From ZC4RG20 sp036381515 (GTDB taxonomy: Bacteria > Pseudomonadota > Gammaproteobacteria > Steroidobacterales > Rariloculaceae), in assembly GCA_036381515.1 (NCBI GenBank), contig DASVCR010000015.1, positions 1-64,000 on the forward strand: a stretch of 64,000 nucleotides of DNA, in the 5' to 3' direction. The notes beneath the pieces were generated by a model. It searched no databases. It had not been told where the DNA came from and was given only the letters and a program-made list of their open reading frames with translations. Both the position numbers and the translations under genes were made by a program. Positions within the stretch are counted from its first letter, which is position 1. Each line of letters starts with the position of its first letter. Below, in pieces: positions 41,271 to 51,400 of the stretch.

Positions 41271-43556
41271 TTGACCAGAGCCAGGGCGAGCACGGCCGTG
41301 CAGGGTGTCTTCGTGCCTCGAATCAAGGGTTTGAAGGAATCGGCGTTCTGGGTCCTCACCGGCGTCGGCCTGATCCTGTTGTGGGCGCTCGTGTCCTACG
41401 ATCCGGCCGACCCTGCGTTCACGTTCTCCGGCAGCGACACCGTCTCGAACCGCATGGGACCGTGGGGCGCGTACTTCGCGGACATCGCGTTCCTGCTGTT
41501 TGGCGTCTCCGCGTACCTGTTCCCGATCCTCGTCGTGCTCGCGGGCGTCATGCTGTTCCGCGGCAAGGATCCTTCCGCGCCGCGCGGCTCGGCATGGCTC
41601 AAGCTCGGCGGCGTGATCGTGACGATCGCGACGAGCTCGGGGCTTGCGACGCTGCACTTCACCGCGCCGAACCTGCAGCACACGGCCGGCGGCGTCCTCG
41701 GCCAGCTCGTCGGCATCGGCCTCGCGAACGCGTTCGGCGTGCTCGGCTCGACCGTGCTGTTGCTCGTGCTATGGCTCGGCGCGGTGTCGCTCGCGACCGG
41801 CGTGTCGTGGCTCGCGGTGATGGACGGGATCGGCCGCATGGTCTACGCCGCGCTCGGCGTGCTCCACGAGGCGCTCGGCCGCATCAGGATCTTCTTCGAG
41901 GGCCGACGCGCGAAGCAGCAGCGGCACGAGCTCATCACGAAGACGCGCGCGAAGCCGAAGCCGAAGGTCGTGCCGCGCATCGAGCCGACGATCGGCAAGG
42001 TCGAGAAGAGCGTCCGCGTCGAGCGCGAGCGGCAGGTGCCGCTGTTCGAGCCGGTCGCGGCCGGCGAGCTTCCGCCGCTGTCGCTCCTCGACGAGCCGCC
42101 GCCGCGTGAGGGCGGCTACTCCGCCGAGGACCTCGAGAAGATGTCGCGCCTCGTCGAGCTGAAGCTCGCGGACTTCGGCATCCAGGTCGAGGTCGTCGCC
42201 GTGCAGCCGGGGCCGGTCGTGACGCGCTTCGAGCTGCAGCCCGCGCCCGGCGTCAAGGTCAGCCAGATCACGAACCTGTCGAAGGATCTCGCCCGCTCGC
42301 TCGCGACCGTGAGCGTGCGCGTCGTCGAGGTGATCCCCGGCAAGCCGTACGTCGGTCTCGAAATTCCGAACGAGGTCCGCGAGCTCGTCTCGCTCGGCGA
42401 GATCATCAAGTCCGAGGCCTACGACGAGCTGAAGAGCCCGCTCACCCTCGCGCTCGGCAAGGACATCGGCGGCCAGCCGGTCGTCGCGGATCTGCAGCGG
42501 ATGCCGCACCTCTTGATCGCCGGCACGACGGGCTCCGGTAAGTCCGTCGCGATCAACGCGATGGTGCTGAGCCTGCTGTACAAGGCCACGCCCGAGCACG
42601 TCCGGCTGATCATGATCGACCCGAAGATGCTCGAGCTCTCGGTCTACGAGGGCATCCCGCATCTGCTCGCGCCGGTCGTGACCGACATGAAGCAGGCGGC
42701 GAACGCGCTGCGCTGGTGCGTAGCGGAGATGGAGCGCCGCTACGCGGTGATGGCCGGGCTCGGCGTGCGCAACATCGCGGGCTACAACAAGAAGGTGCAG
42801 GAGGCCGCCGCGAAGGGGCAGCCGCTCCCGGACCCGACCTTCAAGAAGGTGAACGAGGACGACGAGCCTCGACCGCTCGAGCCGCTGCCGTACATCGTCG
42901 TGATCATCGACGAGCTCGCCGACATGATGATGACCGTCGGCAAGAAGGTCGAGGAGCTGATCGCGCGGCTCGCGCAGAAGGCGCGCGCGTCGGGCATCCA
43001 CATGATCATCGCGACGCAGCGGCCGTCGGTCGACGTCATCACGGGCCTCATCAAGGCGAACATTCCGGCGCGCATCGCGTTCCAGGTGTCGGCGAAAGTC
43101 GACTCCCGGACGATCCTCGATCAGATCGGCGCCGAGCATCTGCTCGGCCACGGCGACATGCTGTATCTGCCGGGCGGCACGTCGATCCCGACGCGCGTGC
43201 ACGGCGCTTACGTGTCGGACAACGAGGTGCATTCGGTCGTCCGTGCGCTGCGGGCGTCGGGCGAGCCGGTATACATCGACGAGGTGCTCGAGGGCCCGGC
43301 GAGCGAGGGCGGCGCCGGGCCGGGCGGCGATGCGGGCGGGTCATTGGACGGGGAGCAGGATCCCCTTTACGATCAGGCGGTGCGGATCGTCACGGAAACG
43401 CGCAAGGCCTCGATCTCGGGCATCCAGCGACGCCTGAAGATCGGCTACAACCGCGCGGCCAGGTTGGTAGAAACCATGGAGGAGGCCGGCATCGTTGGAG
43501 AGTTGCAGTCGAATGGCTTCAGGGAGGTTCTCGCTCCGCCGCCGCCCGAAGACTGA
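41271..43556 (+). CDS. ftsK: DNA translocase FtsK
   Basis: FtsK is a septal membrane protein that pumps chromosome termini and activates XerCD recombination. The 761-residue product has four or five N-terminal membrane helices (about 20-195), a short charged linker and the RecA-like motor. Walker A is AGTTGSGKSVAIN and Walker B IVVIIDELADMM. The C-terminal winged-helix gamma domain (YDQAVRIVTETRKASISGIQ, ending VETMEEAGIVGE) reads KOPS sequences. TTG at 41271 gives the longest frame; GTG at 41298 or 41313 are equally possible starts, since no clear Shine-Dalgarno separates them. The linker is short relative to E. coli FtsK, as in many non-enteric species. It overlaps lolA by 44 bp. Confidence 0.95.
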   Translation: MTRARASTAVQGVFVPRIKGLKESAFWVLTGVGLILLWALVSYDPADPAFTFSGSDTVSNRMGPWGAYFADIAFLLFGVSAYLFPILVVLAGVMLFRGKDPSAPRGSAWLKLGGVIVTIATSSGLATLHFTAPNLQHTAGGVLGQLVGIGLANAFGVLGSTVLLLVLWLGAVSLATGVSWLAVMDGIGRMVYAALGVLHEALGRIRIFFEGRRAKQQRHELITKTRAKPKPKVVPRIEPTIGKVEKSVRVERERQVPLFEPVAAGELPPLSLLDEPPPREGGYSAEDLEKMSRLVELKLADFGIQVEVVAVQPGPVVTRFELQPAPGVKVSQITNLSKDLARSLATVSVRVVEVIPGKPYVGLEIPNEVRELVSLGEIIKSEAYDELKSPLTLALGKDIGGQPVVADLQRMPHLLIAGTTGSGKSVAINAMVLSLLYKATPEHVRLIMIDPKMLELSVYEGIPHLLAPVVTDMKQAANALRWCVAEMERRYAVMAGLGVRNIAGYNKKVQEAAAKGQPLPDPTFKKVNEDDEPRPLEPLPYIVVIIDELADMMMTVGKKVEELIARLAQKARASGIHMIIATQRPSVDVITGLIKANIPARIAFQVSAKVDSRTILDQIGAEHLLGHGDMLYLPGGTSIPTRVHGAYVSDNEVHSVVRALRASGEPVYIDEVLEGPASEGGAGPGGDAGGSLDGEQDPLYDQAVRIVTETRKASISGIQRRLKIGYNRAARLVETMEEAGIVGELQSNGFREVLAPPPPED

Positions 43557-44202
43557 GCGGCACCTGCGTGCCGCGCCCCTGCTGGCCGCTTTCGCTCTCG
43601 TCGTCGCCGACTCCGCGTTCCCGCAGCAGGAAACGGACGCCCCAACGGGCAGCGCGCTGCTCGATCGTTTCCTCGACGAGGTCACGACGCTCACCGCGGA
43701 TTTCGTGCAGACCCTCGAGACGGGCGACGACGTCGAGACGCAGACGGGCCGTCTCGCGCTCGAGCGGCCGAGCCGCTTCCGTTGGCAGTACGAGGAGCCG
43801 TACGAGCAGCTCATCGTCGCCGACGGCAAGAATCTGTGGACGCTCGACGTCGAGCTCGAGCAGGCGACGGTCATGCCGCTCGACGACAAGGTCGCGTCGA
43901 CGCCGGCGATGCTGCTCGGCGGCGATCGCGCCGTGCGCGAGGGTTTCACGGTCGTCGACGAGTTCCAAGAAGACGGTCTCTCGTGGGTCAAGCTCGAGCC
44001 GCAGATCGAAGGGACCGATTTCGAGTCCGTGCTGCTCGGCTTCGACGGGCTCGCGCCGCGGCGGCTCGAGTTTGCGAACAGCCTCGGGCACGTGACGACG
44101 ATCACCCTGACCGACGTCGAGCTGAACGTCGACCTCGACGACGACCTTTTCCGCTTCGATCGACCGCGCGGGGTCGACCTGATCGGCACGCCGGCGCGCT
44201 GA
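43513..44202 (+). CDS. lolA: Outer-membrane lipoprotein carrier LolA
   Basis: LolA is the periplasmic chaperone that takes lipoproteins from LolCDE to the outer membrane. The 229-residue product has an Arg-rich N-terminus and signal peptide (about 1-37, LLAAFALVVADSAFPQ). The mature domain shows LTADFVQTLETGDDVETQTG, RPSRFRWQYEEPYEQLIVAD, GKNLWTLDVELEQATV and EFANSLGHVTTITL, all typical of LolA. The ATG at 43513 is preferred to a TTG six codons upstream. It overlaps ftsK, the standard ftsK-lolA order, and its partners LolC, E and D are encoded at 2690-5985. Confidence 0.93.
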   Translation: MASGRFSLRRRPKTERHLRAAPLLAAFALVVADSAFPQQETDAPTGSALLDRFLDEVTTLTADFVQTLETGDDVETQTGRLALERPSRFRWQYEEPYEQLIVADGKNLWTLDVELEQATVMPLDDKVASTPAMLLGGDRAVREGFTVVDEFQEDGLSWVKLEPQIEGTDFESVLLGFDGLAPRRLEFANSLGHVTTITLTDVELNVDLDDDLFRFDRPRGVDLIGTPAR

Positions 44203-44205
44203 GCG

Positions 44206-44586
44206 ATGGTGCCCCTGCGTTATCCGTGGTTCTGGAGGCTGGCCGGCTGGCTGATGATCATCGCGGTCATCGTCGGCAGCCTGATGCCGGGCCAGGCGCT
44301 CCCGAGACTGGTCGCAAGCGACAAGCTGCTGCACGCCAGCGTCTACTTCCTGCTGATGATCTGGTTCGCGGGCCTCTATCGGCGCAGCCGGCACGCGTGG
44401 ATCGCCCTCGGATTGATCGCGCTCGGGCTCACCCTCGACGTGCTGCAAGGCATGACGACGACCCGCACGTTCGATCCGCGCGACATCGCGGCGAACGTCT
44501 GCGGCATTCTCGCGGCGTTCGTGCTGTCCTATCGGCTGCTCGAAGGATGGTGCCAGCGCATGGAGCGGTGGCTCGTGCCGTCGTGA
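44206..44586 (+). CDS. VanZ-like small membrane protein
   Basis: The 126-residue product has four predicted membrane helices (about 10-28, 40-58, 64-82 and 96-115). Its VanZ-like signature residues are SDKLLHASVYFLLMIWFAG, then LTLDVLQG and TFDPRDIAANVCGILAAF (the D/N-x-x-G-x-x-x-G pattern). VanZ-family proteins modify envelope properties in some Gram-positive bacteria; in proteobacteria their role is unknown. It lies 3 bp after lolA and 35 bp before serS, where gammaproteobacteria usually carry rarA. Confidence 0.82.
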   Translation: MVPLRYPWFWRLAGWLMIIAVIVGSLMPGQALPRLVASDKLLHASVYFLLMIWFAGLYRRSRHAWIALGLIALGLTLDVLQGMTTTRTFDPRDIAANVCGILAAFVLSYRLLEGWCQRMERWLVPS

Positions 44587-44621
44587 TGCGCGCGGTCGGC
44601 GAGACGCGATAAGATTTTCCG

Positions 44622-45896
44622 ATGCTTGATCCGAAGCTTCTCCGTACTGAGCTCGACGGCGTCGCGCGCGCCCTTGCACGGCGCGGGTTCGTGCTCGACC
44701 GCGGGCGTTTCACCGAGCTCGAAAGCGAACGCAAGCGCGTGCAGGTCGAGGTCGAGTCGTTGCGACAGAAGCGCAACGAGCGCTCGAAAGAGATCGGGCG
44801 CGCGAAGGCCGCGGGACAGGACGTCGAGCCGCTGAAGGCCGAGGTCGCCGAGCTCGGTCGGCTGCTGTCCGAGGCCGAGCAGGCGTTCGACGCCGTCAGC
44901 GCCGAGATCGACGCGCTCGCCGCGGGCCTGCCGAACATCCCGCACGAGAGCGTGCCGGACGGCGCCGACGAGACGTCGAACGTCGAGGTCCGCCGTCGCG
45001 GCGAGCCGCCGCGCTTCGACTTCGAGCCGCTCGACCACGTCGCGATCGGGCAGCGGCTCGGGCTCGTCGATTTCGACGCCGCCGCGAAGCTTTCGGGCGC
45101 CCGCTTCGTCGTGCTGCGCGGGGACGTCGCGCGACTGCACCGCGCGCTCGCGCAGTTCATGCTCGACCTTCACGCGCGCGAGCACGGCTACACGGAGATC
45201 TACGTTCCGTATCTCGTCCGGGACGCGGCGCTCTACGGCACGGGCCAGCTGCCGAAGTTCGCCGCGGACCTCTTCGCGGTCGAAGGAGGGTACCGTCTGA
45301 TCCCCACGGCCGAGGTGCCGCTGACGAACCTCGTCCGCGACGAGATCGTCGATGCGTCGGTGTTGCCGATGCGCCTGATGGCACACACGCCGTGCTTCCG
45401 CTCGGAGGCGGGATCACACGGGCAGGACACGCGCGGTATGATCCGACAGCATCAGTTCGACAAGGTCGAGCTCGTGCACATCGTGCGTCCCGACGAGTCG
45501 TACGCGGCGCTCGAGGCGCTGACGTCGCATGCGGAGGCCGTGCTCGAGCGGCTCGGGCTCGCGTATCGCGTCGTCGCGCTCTGCGCGGGCGACCTGGGCT
45601 TCGCCTCCGCGAAAACGTACGACCTCGAAGTCTGGCTGCCGGGGCAGAATCGCTACCGCGAGATCTCGTCGTGCAGCAACTGCGAGGCGTTCCAGTCGCG
45701 GCGCATGCAGGCACGCTGGCGCAATCCCGATACCGGGAAGCCCGAGCTCGTGCATACGCTGAACGGCTCGGGCGTCGCCGTCGGACGGGCGCTCGTCGCG
45801 GTGCTCGAGAACTACCAGCAGGCGGATGGTTCCGTGCGTGTGCCCGACGTGCTGCAGCCGTACATGGGCGGGCAGACGGTGATCATGCCCCGTTGA
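44622..45896 (+). CDS. serS: Serine--tRNA ligase
   Basis: SerS charges tRNA-Ser and the selenocysteine tRNA. The 424-residue product has the N-terminal coiled-coil arm that grips the long variable arm of tRNA-Ser (about 30-100, RKRVQVEVESLRQKRNERSK). The class II catalytic core follows with motif 2 (TPCFRSEAGSHGQDTRGM and QHQFDKVEL) and motif 3 (HTLNGSGVAVGRALVAVLEN). SCSNCEAFQSRRM is another conserved stretch. A TAAGAT -10-like element ends 7 nt before the ATG, so this transcript might also be leaderless. Confidence 0.97.
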   Translation: MLDPKLLRTELDGVARALARRGFVLDRGRFTELESERKRVQVEVESLRQKRNERSKEIGRAKAAGQDVEPLKAEVAELGRLLSEAEQAFDAVSAEIDALAAGLPNIPHESVPDGADETSNVEVRRRGEPPRFDFEPLDHVAIGQRLGLVDFDAAAKLSGARFVVLRGDVARLHRALAQFMLDLHAREHGYTEIYVPYLVRDAALYGTGQLPKFAADLFAVEGGYRLIPTAEVPLTNLVRDEIVDASVLPMRLMAHTPCFRSEAGSHGQDTRGMIRQHQFDKVELVHIVRPDESYAALEALTSHAEAVLERLGLAYRVVALCAGDLGFASAKTYDLEVWLPGQNRYREISSCSNCEAFQSRRMQARWRNPDTGKPELVHTLNGSGVAVGRALVAVLENYQQADGSVRVPDVLQPYMGGQTVIMPR

Positions 45897-46049
45897 CGTC
45901 GGCCGCGAGCTCCTCGCTCAGTCGGCGGCTTGCAGTCTGACCTCTTTGCCGTTGTTCTGGGGCCGCTCGCCGCATGGTTCATGCACGATTGGTGTCGGTG
46001 GCGGGCGGGCGCTGCGTGATATGGGCGTCTTGGGGACCGCCGCAAGGCG

Positions 46050-48188
46050 TCACTTCGCGAGCGGATTCGGCCGCATCTGGAAGTGGACGACGAGCGGCTT
46101 CGTGCCTTTGCCGCCTTCCATGAGCCACGGCGTGCGGTCGCCGCTCGGCACCCATAGCCCGCGGCCCTTCCAGCCGGCTTCCGGGTCGTCGATGCGGCCG
46201 TCGAAGCCCTTCGTGTAGAAACCGAGCGGATACGGCACGCGCAGCGTCACGAACTCGCCGTCGACGAGCGCGTGCACGCCGTCGAACAGATTGCCGGTCG
46301 CGATCGGCACGTTCGCGCCGAGGCCGAGCGTGTTGTGCTGATCGACCCACGTGTAGTAGCTCGACTCGACGCTCTGCTCCGGCAGGCCCTCGAAGCCGGG
46401 GCCGGGGAACCGGTAGAAGCTCCAGCCTTCGGGGCAGTGGTTGCCCGTCGCGTCCGGACCGTTCAGCGGGCCCTTGCACTTGCTGCGATCGAACGAGCCG
46501 AGGTGCCCGCTGCCGAGCGAGACCCAGACGACGCCGTTGCGGTCGATGTCGGCGCCGCGAACGCCGAAGCCGGGCAGAGGCGGCGTGTAAATCTCGGCGA
46601 GCGCGGTCGCGGGCGGATTCGGACCCGGGTCGAGACGGACGATCGCGCCCGGATAGCCCAGGCTCGAGCCCCACACGGAGCCGTCCACGGGGCTCGGCAT
46701 CACGGCATAGAAGCCGGCGGCGATGCGCTTGTCCTTCGTCGGATCGACCGGCTGATCCGGCTCGACGTACTCGTCGCGCCGGCCGTTGCCATTCGTGTCG
46801 AGCACGAGCGCCGTCCAGCCCTGCGCGAGCGCCGCGTCTCCCGTCTCGTCGAACACGCGCGTCTTCAGCCAGCCGACGACCTGTCCGCCGCCGCTCGTCC
46901 AGAGCGTGTGATCCTCGTCCTCGGCGAACTGCAGGTGGTGCGTCGAGAAGCACGTGTCGACGAACGTGTACTTGCCGCTGTCGGGCTCGTACACGGCGAG
47001 GTGCCTGCCGGACCGCTCGAGCGGGAAGAGCTTCGCGGACGGATGCTCCGAGCCTTCCCGGCAGAAGTCCGGATTCTCGGGACCCCTGATCCGTGCCGTG
47101 TACCAGACGCGGCCGAGGTGATCGAACATCGGGTTGTGCGCGTTCGCGCGGCTGTCCCAGATGATCTCGTCGCCCCAATAGGGCGACGGAGCCGTCGGCG
47201 GCGTCTCCGCGGTCGACGGCGTGTCGGGGTCGCGCACGGGCGCATGGAACGTCGTCGCGACGTTCGCGACCGGATCGAGGATCGGGAACTCGTCCGTCGA
47301 AAGCTCCGGCGCGCCGAAAAGCTTGCCGTGCGCGTTCACGGTAGGGGTCCTGCGATCCGTCGACGACAGGTCGTGCATGTACGCCTTTTCGTTTGCCCAG
47401 TCCCTGACCGTGACGACGACGTTTCGCTCGAGGCCGCTCGGCCGGGTCGGGCGGGCTTTCGGCAGCTCGCCGGCCGCGATGCGGTCGGTCCAGTCGGCGA
47501 GATAGCGGAACGGCACGCCGGCGAGCTGTCCGCCCGCGATGGCGATCATCTGCGCGCCGGCCTGTCCCGACCGCAGGCGCCGGGTCCACGCGTCGACCGA
47601 GCTCTCGAACTCGCCGAGCGAAGGCGGGATCGTCCGCGTCGATCGCTGGCCGAGCTGATGGCAGCCGATGCAGCCCAGGTTCTTCATCGTCGCGACGTAG
47701 CGATTGAGGCCGCCGGGAATCGCCTCGAGCTCCGAGGCGTCGGGCAGCTTCATCATCGCGTACCAATAGGCTGCGGGATACGTTTCGGCGGCGACGGCAG
47801 GATCGGTCGCCGGAACCGCGGTCAACGCGATCCGCTCCCCGGGCCTGGCCGCGACCCGCTGCGAGTCGACGAGGCCGTAGCCGCGGACCCACACGCTGTA
47901 TGCCGCCTGCGGCAGATCCGGAACGACGAAGCGGCCCTGGTCGTCGGTGACGACGATCCGGATGAAGCGTGTGTCGAGATCGGAGGTCTCCGCGATGACC
48001 CAGACGCCCCCCTCCGGTCCGTTGCGGCTCATGACGACGCCGCCGATGTCGTCGGCGTCGATGTCGACGTCCGCGCTCGTCTGCGCGCGGGCGGCCGACC
48101 CCATCGACGCGAGAATTGCGGCGACTGCCGCGGCCACGCACGCTTGCCGTCGGCTCGTGCGACGGTCCAAGGGTTCCGGAGTGGTCAT
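46050..48188 (-). CDS. Exported monoheme protein with carboxypeptidase-regulatory and beta-propeller domains (copy 1)
   Basis: Function unknown. The 712-residue protein has a signal peptide (RRTSRRQACVAAAVAAILA, Arg-rich and possibly Tat-like, ending SAARAQ). A carboxypeptidase regulatory-like beta-sandwich follows (about 48-125, GGVWVIAETSDL and VTDDQGRFVVPDLPQAAYSV). A c-type heme site CIGCHQLG sits at Cys173/Cys176/His177, with Met214 in AGAQMIAIAGG as a candidate second ligand. The remainder (about 250-712) looks like an SMP-30/streptogramin-lyase-type beta-propeller with NPMFDHLGRVWYT, DTCFSTHHLQF, an EF-hand-like DTNGNGRRDE, and PSPVDGSVWG. GGAGG precedes the ATG. It is clearly paralogous to the protein at 57072. 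Heme binding is prediction from the CxxCH motif only. Confidence 0.85.
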   Translation of the reverse strand: MTTPEPLDRRTSRRQACVAAAVAAILASMGSAARAQTSADVDIDADDIGGVVMSRNGPEGGVWVIAETSDLDTRFIRIVVTDDQGRFVVPDLPQAAYSVWVRGYGLVDSQRVAARPGERIALTAVPATDPAVAAETYPAAYWYAMMKLPDASELEAIPGGLNRYVATMKNLGCIGCHQLGQRSTRTIPPSLGEFESSVDAWTRRLRSGQAGAQMIAIAGGQLAGVPFRYLADWTDRIAAGELPKARPTRPSGLERNVVVTVRDWANEKAYMHDLSSTDRRTPTVNAHGKLFGAPELSTDEFPILDPVANVATTFHAPVRDPDTPSTAETPPTAPSPYWGDEIIWDSRANAHNPMFDHLGRVWYTARIRGPENPDFCREGSEHPSAKLFPLERSGRHLAVYEPDSGKYTFVDTCFSTHHLQFAEDEDHTLWTSGGGQVVGWLKTRVFDETGDAALAQGWTALVLDTNGNGRRDEYVEPDQPVDPTKDKRIAAGFYAVMPSPVDGSVWGSSLGYPGAIVRLDPGPNPPATALAEIYTPPLPGFGVRGADIDRNGVVWVSLGSGHLGSFDRSKCKGPLNGPDATGNHCPEGWSFYRFPGPGFEGLPEQSVESSYYTWVDQHNTLGLGANVPIATGNLFDGVHALVDGEFVTLRVPYPLGFYTKGFDGRIDDPEAGWKGRGLWVPSGDRTPWLMEGGKGTKPLVVHFQMRPNPLAK

Positions 48189-48486
48189 CTGGCCTCCTCG
48201 CTCTCAGGTCGCTCCTCAGTAGATCGGAACGCCTGCGGGCGTGCAAGAGCCTCAAGTTGTGTCCGACGGGCGGCGAGCTATACTCGCCGATGACCCGTGA
48301 CGAGCGGCGCAAGAGAGGGGAGCGCGGTACTCGAAACATGCGCTCGGCACCGGGCGACGCCGTTGCGCCGATGGCTGCCGGCAGCCTACTGCCGAAGCGC
48401 CCACTGAAGCCCTAGTCTCTCTCCACGATCGCGCCACGGGCGTGGGTCGATCGCGACGGAGACCGTCGAAGCAGAGGCGATACCGA
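48189..48486. other. 298-bp divergent intergenic region
   Basis: It separates monoheme protein copy 1 from the hybrid kinase. A plus-strand promoter-like pair, TTGTGT (48257-48262) and TATACT (48279-48284) with 16-bp spacing, would start near 48291, about 195 nt before the kinase GTG. A 41-codon open frame begins at the ATG at 48290, but it has no recognisable content. Confidence 0.4.
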
Positions 48487-51400
48487 GTGCTGAGCACACT
48501 GACAACGTCGCATAGGCTCGGCGCGCTGCACGAAAGGCTCTTTCACGATGCGATCGATCCGATCGTCATCGAGGATCTCGACGGACGCATCCTCGACGTC
48601 AACGATGCCGCAGTCGAAGCGTTCGGCTGGCCTCGCGAAGAGCTGATTGGACGGCCGTATACGGTGCTCGTGCCGCGCGAGCTCTGCGCGGAAGAAGCAA
48701 CGCTGCGGCGCCGCTGCGCAGCGGGCGGAAGGCTGCGCAGAATGCGCGGCCTGCGCGTCGGCCGGGACGGCGCGTCGTTCGAGGTCGCGCTGTCGCTGTC
48801 GCTGCTGCGCGGAGACGATGCTTCAGCGGCCGCGATCGCCGCAGTCACCGGCCTGTCGACGCCGTCGTCTCGCGAGGCCCAGACCGGCGGTCCGCTCGTG
48901 GTCGACCCGAAGCTCGCCGCGCTCGCCGCGTGGGCGGAATCGACCGTCACGGGTATCTTCGACGTCGATCTCGTCACGCACCGCGTGTACTGGTCGCCCG
49001 AGCTGTACGCGTTGCTCGGTCTGCCCACCGAATCGGCCGGCTTCCTCGCGCAGAACGAGATTCCGGATCACGTCCACCCGGACGACCGGCCGCGCGTGCT
49101 CGCCGCGATCCGGCGCTCGCAGGATCCCGGCGGCGACGGCTTCTTCGAGACCGAGCATCGCATCGTCCGGGCCGACGGCGCGGTGCGCTGGCTGCTCGTG
49201 CGCGGGCGAACGCTGTTCGAAGGCGGCGGCGATCGCCGTGCGGTGCGTGCGGTCGGTATCGTGTGGGACGTGACGGCGCGCAAGCAGGCCGAGGAGGACC
49301 GGCTCAAGGCGCTGATCGACGTGTCGTCGCACCGCGCGTGGGCGTGCGACGCGGACGGCCGCCATTTCGAGGACTCGCCCGCGTGGCGGGCGCTGACCGG
49401 GCAGTCGCAGTACGTGTGGTCGCGCACCGGCTGGATCGGCGCCGTGCATCCCGACGAGCGCGGCGACGCGGCGGCGGCGTGGCGCGAGGCGGTCACGCGG
49501 CGCACGAGCTACGACGGCGAGTGGCGCGTGCTCGACGCTGCGGGCGACACGCGCCACATGCGCATCCGCGCGCTTCCGCTCGTGAACGACGACGATACGG
49601 TTCGCGGCTGGGCCGGTGTCGGCGAGGACATCACGGACAGGAAGCGCGCGGAATTCGAGGCGGCGCGCGCGAGCGAGCGGGAGCGTGAGGCGAACGCGCT
49701 GCTCGATGCGATCTTTGCCGCCGCGCCGATCGGCCTCGGGTTCTGGGATCGGGATCTTCGCTTCCGCAGGATCAACGAGCGTCTCGCCGAGATGCACGGC
49801 ATCTCGCCGGCGGAGCACGAGGGCAAGCGCCTCGACGAGCTTCTGCCCGACATCGAAGCGCCGGAGGAGCTGTACCTCAAGTGGCGCGAGGTGCTCGCGA
49901 CGGGTGAGCCCTGGCTCGGCGTCGAGGTCCGCGGTGAGACGCCGGCGCGTCCCGGGCAGCAGCGCACGTGGAAGGAGGATTTCTTCCCGGTGCGCGTGCA
50001 CGGCGAGATCGTCGGCGTCGCGGCGGTCGTGCAGGAGATCACCGAGCGGCGGCTCGCCGAGGCGCAGCTCCGCGAGAGCGAGGCGCGCTTTCGGCAGCTC
50101 GCCGACAACGCGCCGTTCATGGTCTGGGTCACCGCGCCCGAGGGCGCGTGCATCTTCCTGTCGCGGTCCTGGTACGAGTTCACCGGGATCCCGCCGGCGG
50201 CGGGGCTCGGCGCGGGGTGGCTCGAGGCCGTGCACGCGGACGATCGGCGTCGTTTCGAGGAGGCGCTTCGCGAGGCGCAGGACCGGCTCGAGCCGTTCCG
50301 GCTCGAGTTCAGGATGCGCCGCCACGACGGCGAGTATCGCTGGGTGCTGCAGGCGGCGGCCCCGCGCTTCAGCCCGGGCAGCAAGTTCAAGGGCTACATC
50401 GGCTCGATCATCGACATCACGGAACGAAAGCTCGCCGAGCAGGAGCTCGAGAACGCGGACCGGCGCAAGGACGAGTTCCTCGCGCTGCTCGCGCACGAGC
50501 TGCGCAACCCGCTCGCGCCGCTGACGACCGCGACGGAGCTGCTCGGCCGACTGCCGTCGGACGAGAAGCTCGACGAGCTCCGAAAGATGATCGAGCGGCA
50601 GCTGAATCATTTGACGCGCCTCGTCGACGATCTGCTCGATACGTCGCGCATCACGACGGGCCGCATCGTCCTGCAGCAACGCCGCGTCGACCTGCGCGAG
50701 ATCGTGCGTCACTCACTCGAGACGAGCCGGGCGCTGATCGAGTCGCGCGGGCATGAGGTCGACTACGTCGAGCCCGCCGAAGCGGTTCTCGTCGACGCCG
50801 ATCCCGTCCGGCTCGCTCAGGTCGTGACGAATCTGCTGAACAACGCCGCGAAGTTCACGCCGCCCGGCGGCCGCATCGAGCTGCGGATCGAGCCGCGGGA
50901 CGCCGAGGCCGTCATCGTCGTGCACGACAGCGGCGTCGGCATTGCGCCGGAATCGCTGCCGCACCTCTTCGATCGCAAGAAGCGGATCGACGAGCCGCAC
51001 GAGGACGCCGGGCTCGGCCTCGGACTGTCGCTCGTGAAGCGGCTCGTCGAGCTCCACGGCGGCACGGTCGAGGCGCTGAGCGAAGGGCTCCGCTGCGGCG
51101 CGACCTTCGTGATCCGCCTGCCGCGGGCCGGCACGTCCGCGGACGCCGGGGCCGCGGACGCCGCGGAGGCGCCGCCCGCGCCGCACGCCGGCATCCCGCC
51201 GAGCCGGCGGATCCTGATCGTCGACGACAACGACGACGCGGCACAAAGCCTCGCGCTGCTCCTCTCGCACGCGGGCCACGAAGTGCGCGCCGTGCGCGAC
51301 GCGCGCTCGGCGCTCGAGACCGCGCGCTCGTTCGAGCCGGAGGTCGTCCTGCTCGACATCGGCCTGCCGGACATGGACGGCTGGGAGCTCGCGCGGAAGC

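Noticed and set aside
46050..48188. Streptogramin B lyase function for the propeller protein
   Set aside because: Only the general propeller repeat resembles that family; the heme motif and regulatory-like domain are foreign to it, so no lyase activity is claimed.
48290..48415. A 41-codon small gene starting at a promoter-like element
   Set aside because: No homology, Arg-rich composition, and the promoter equally serves the downstream kinase.
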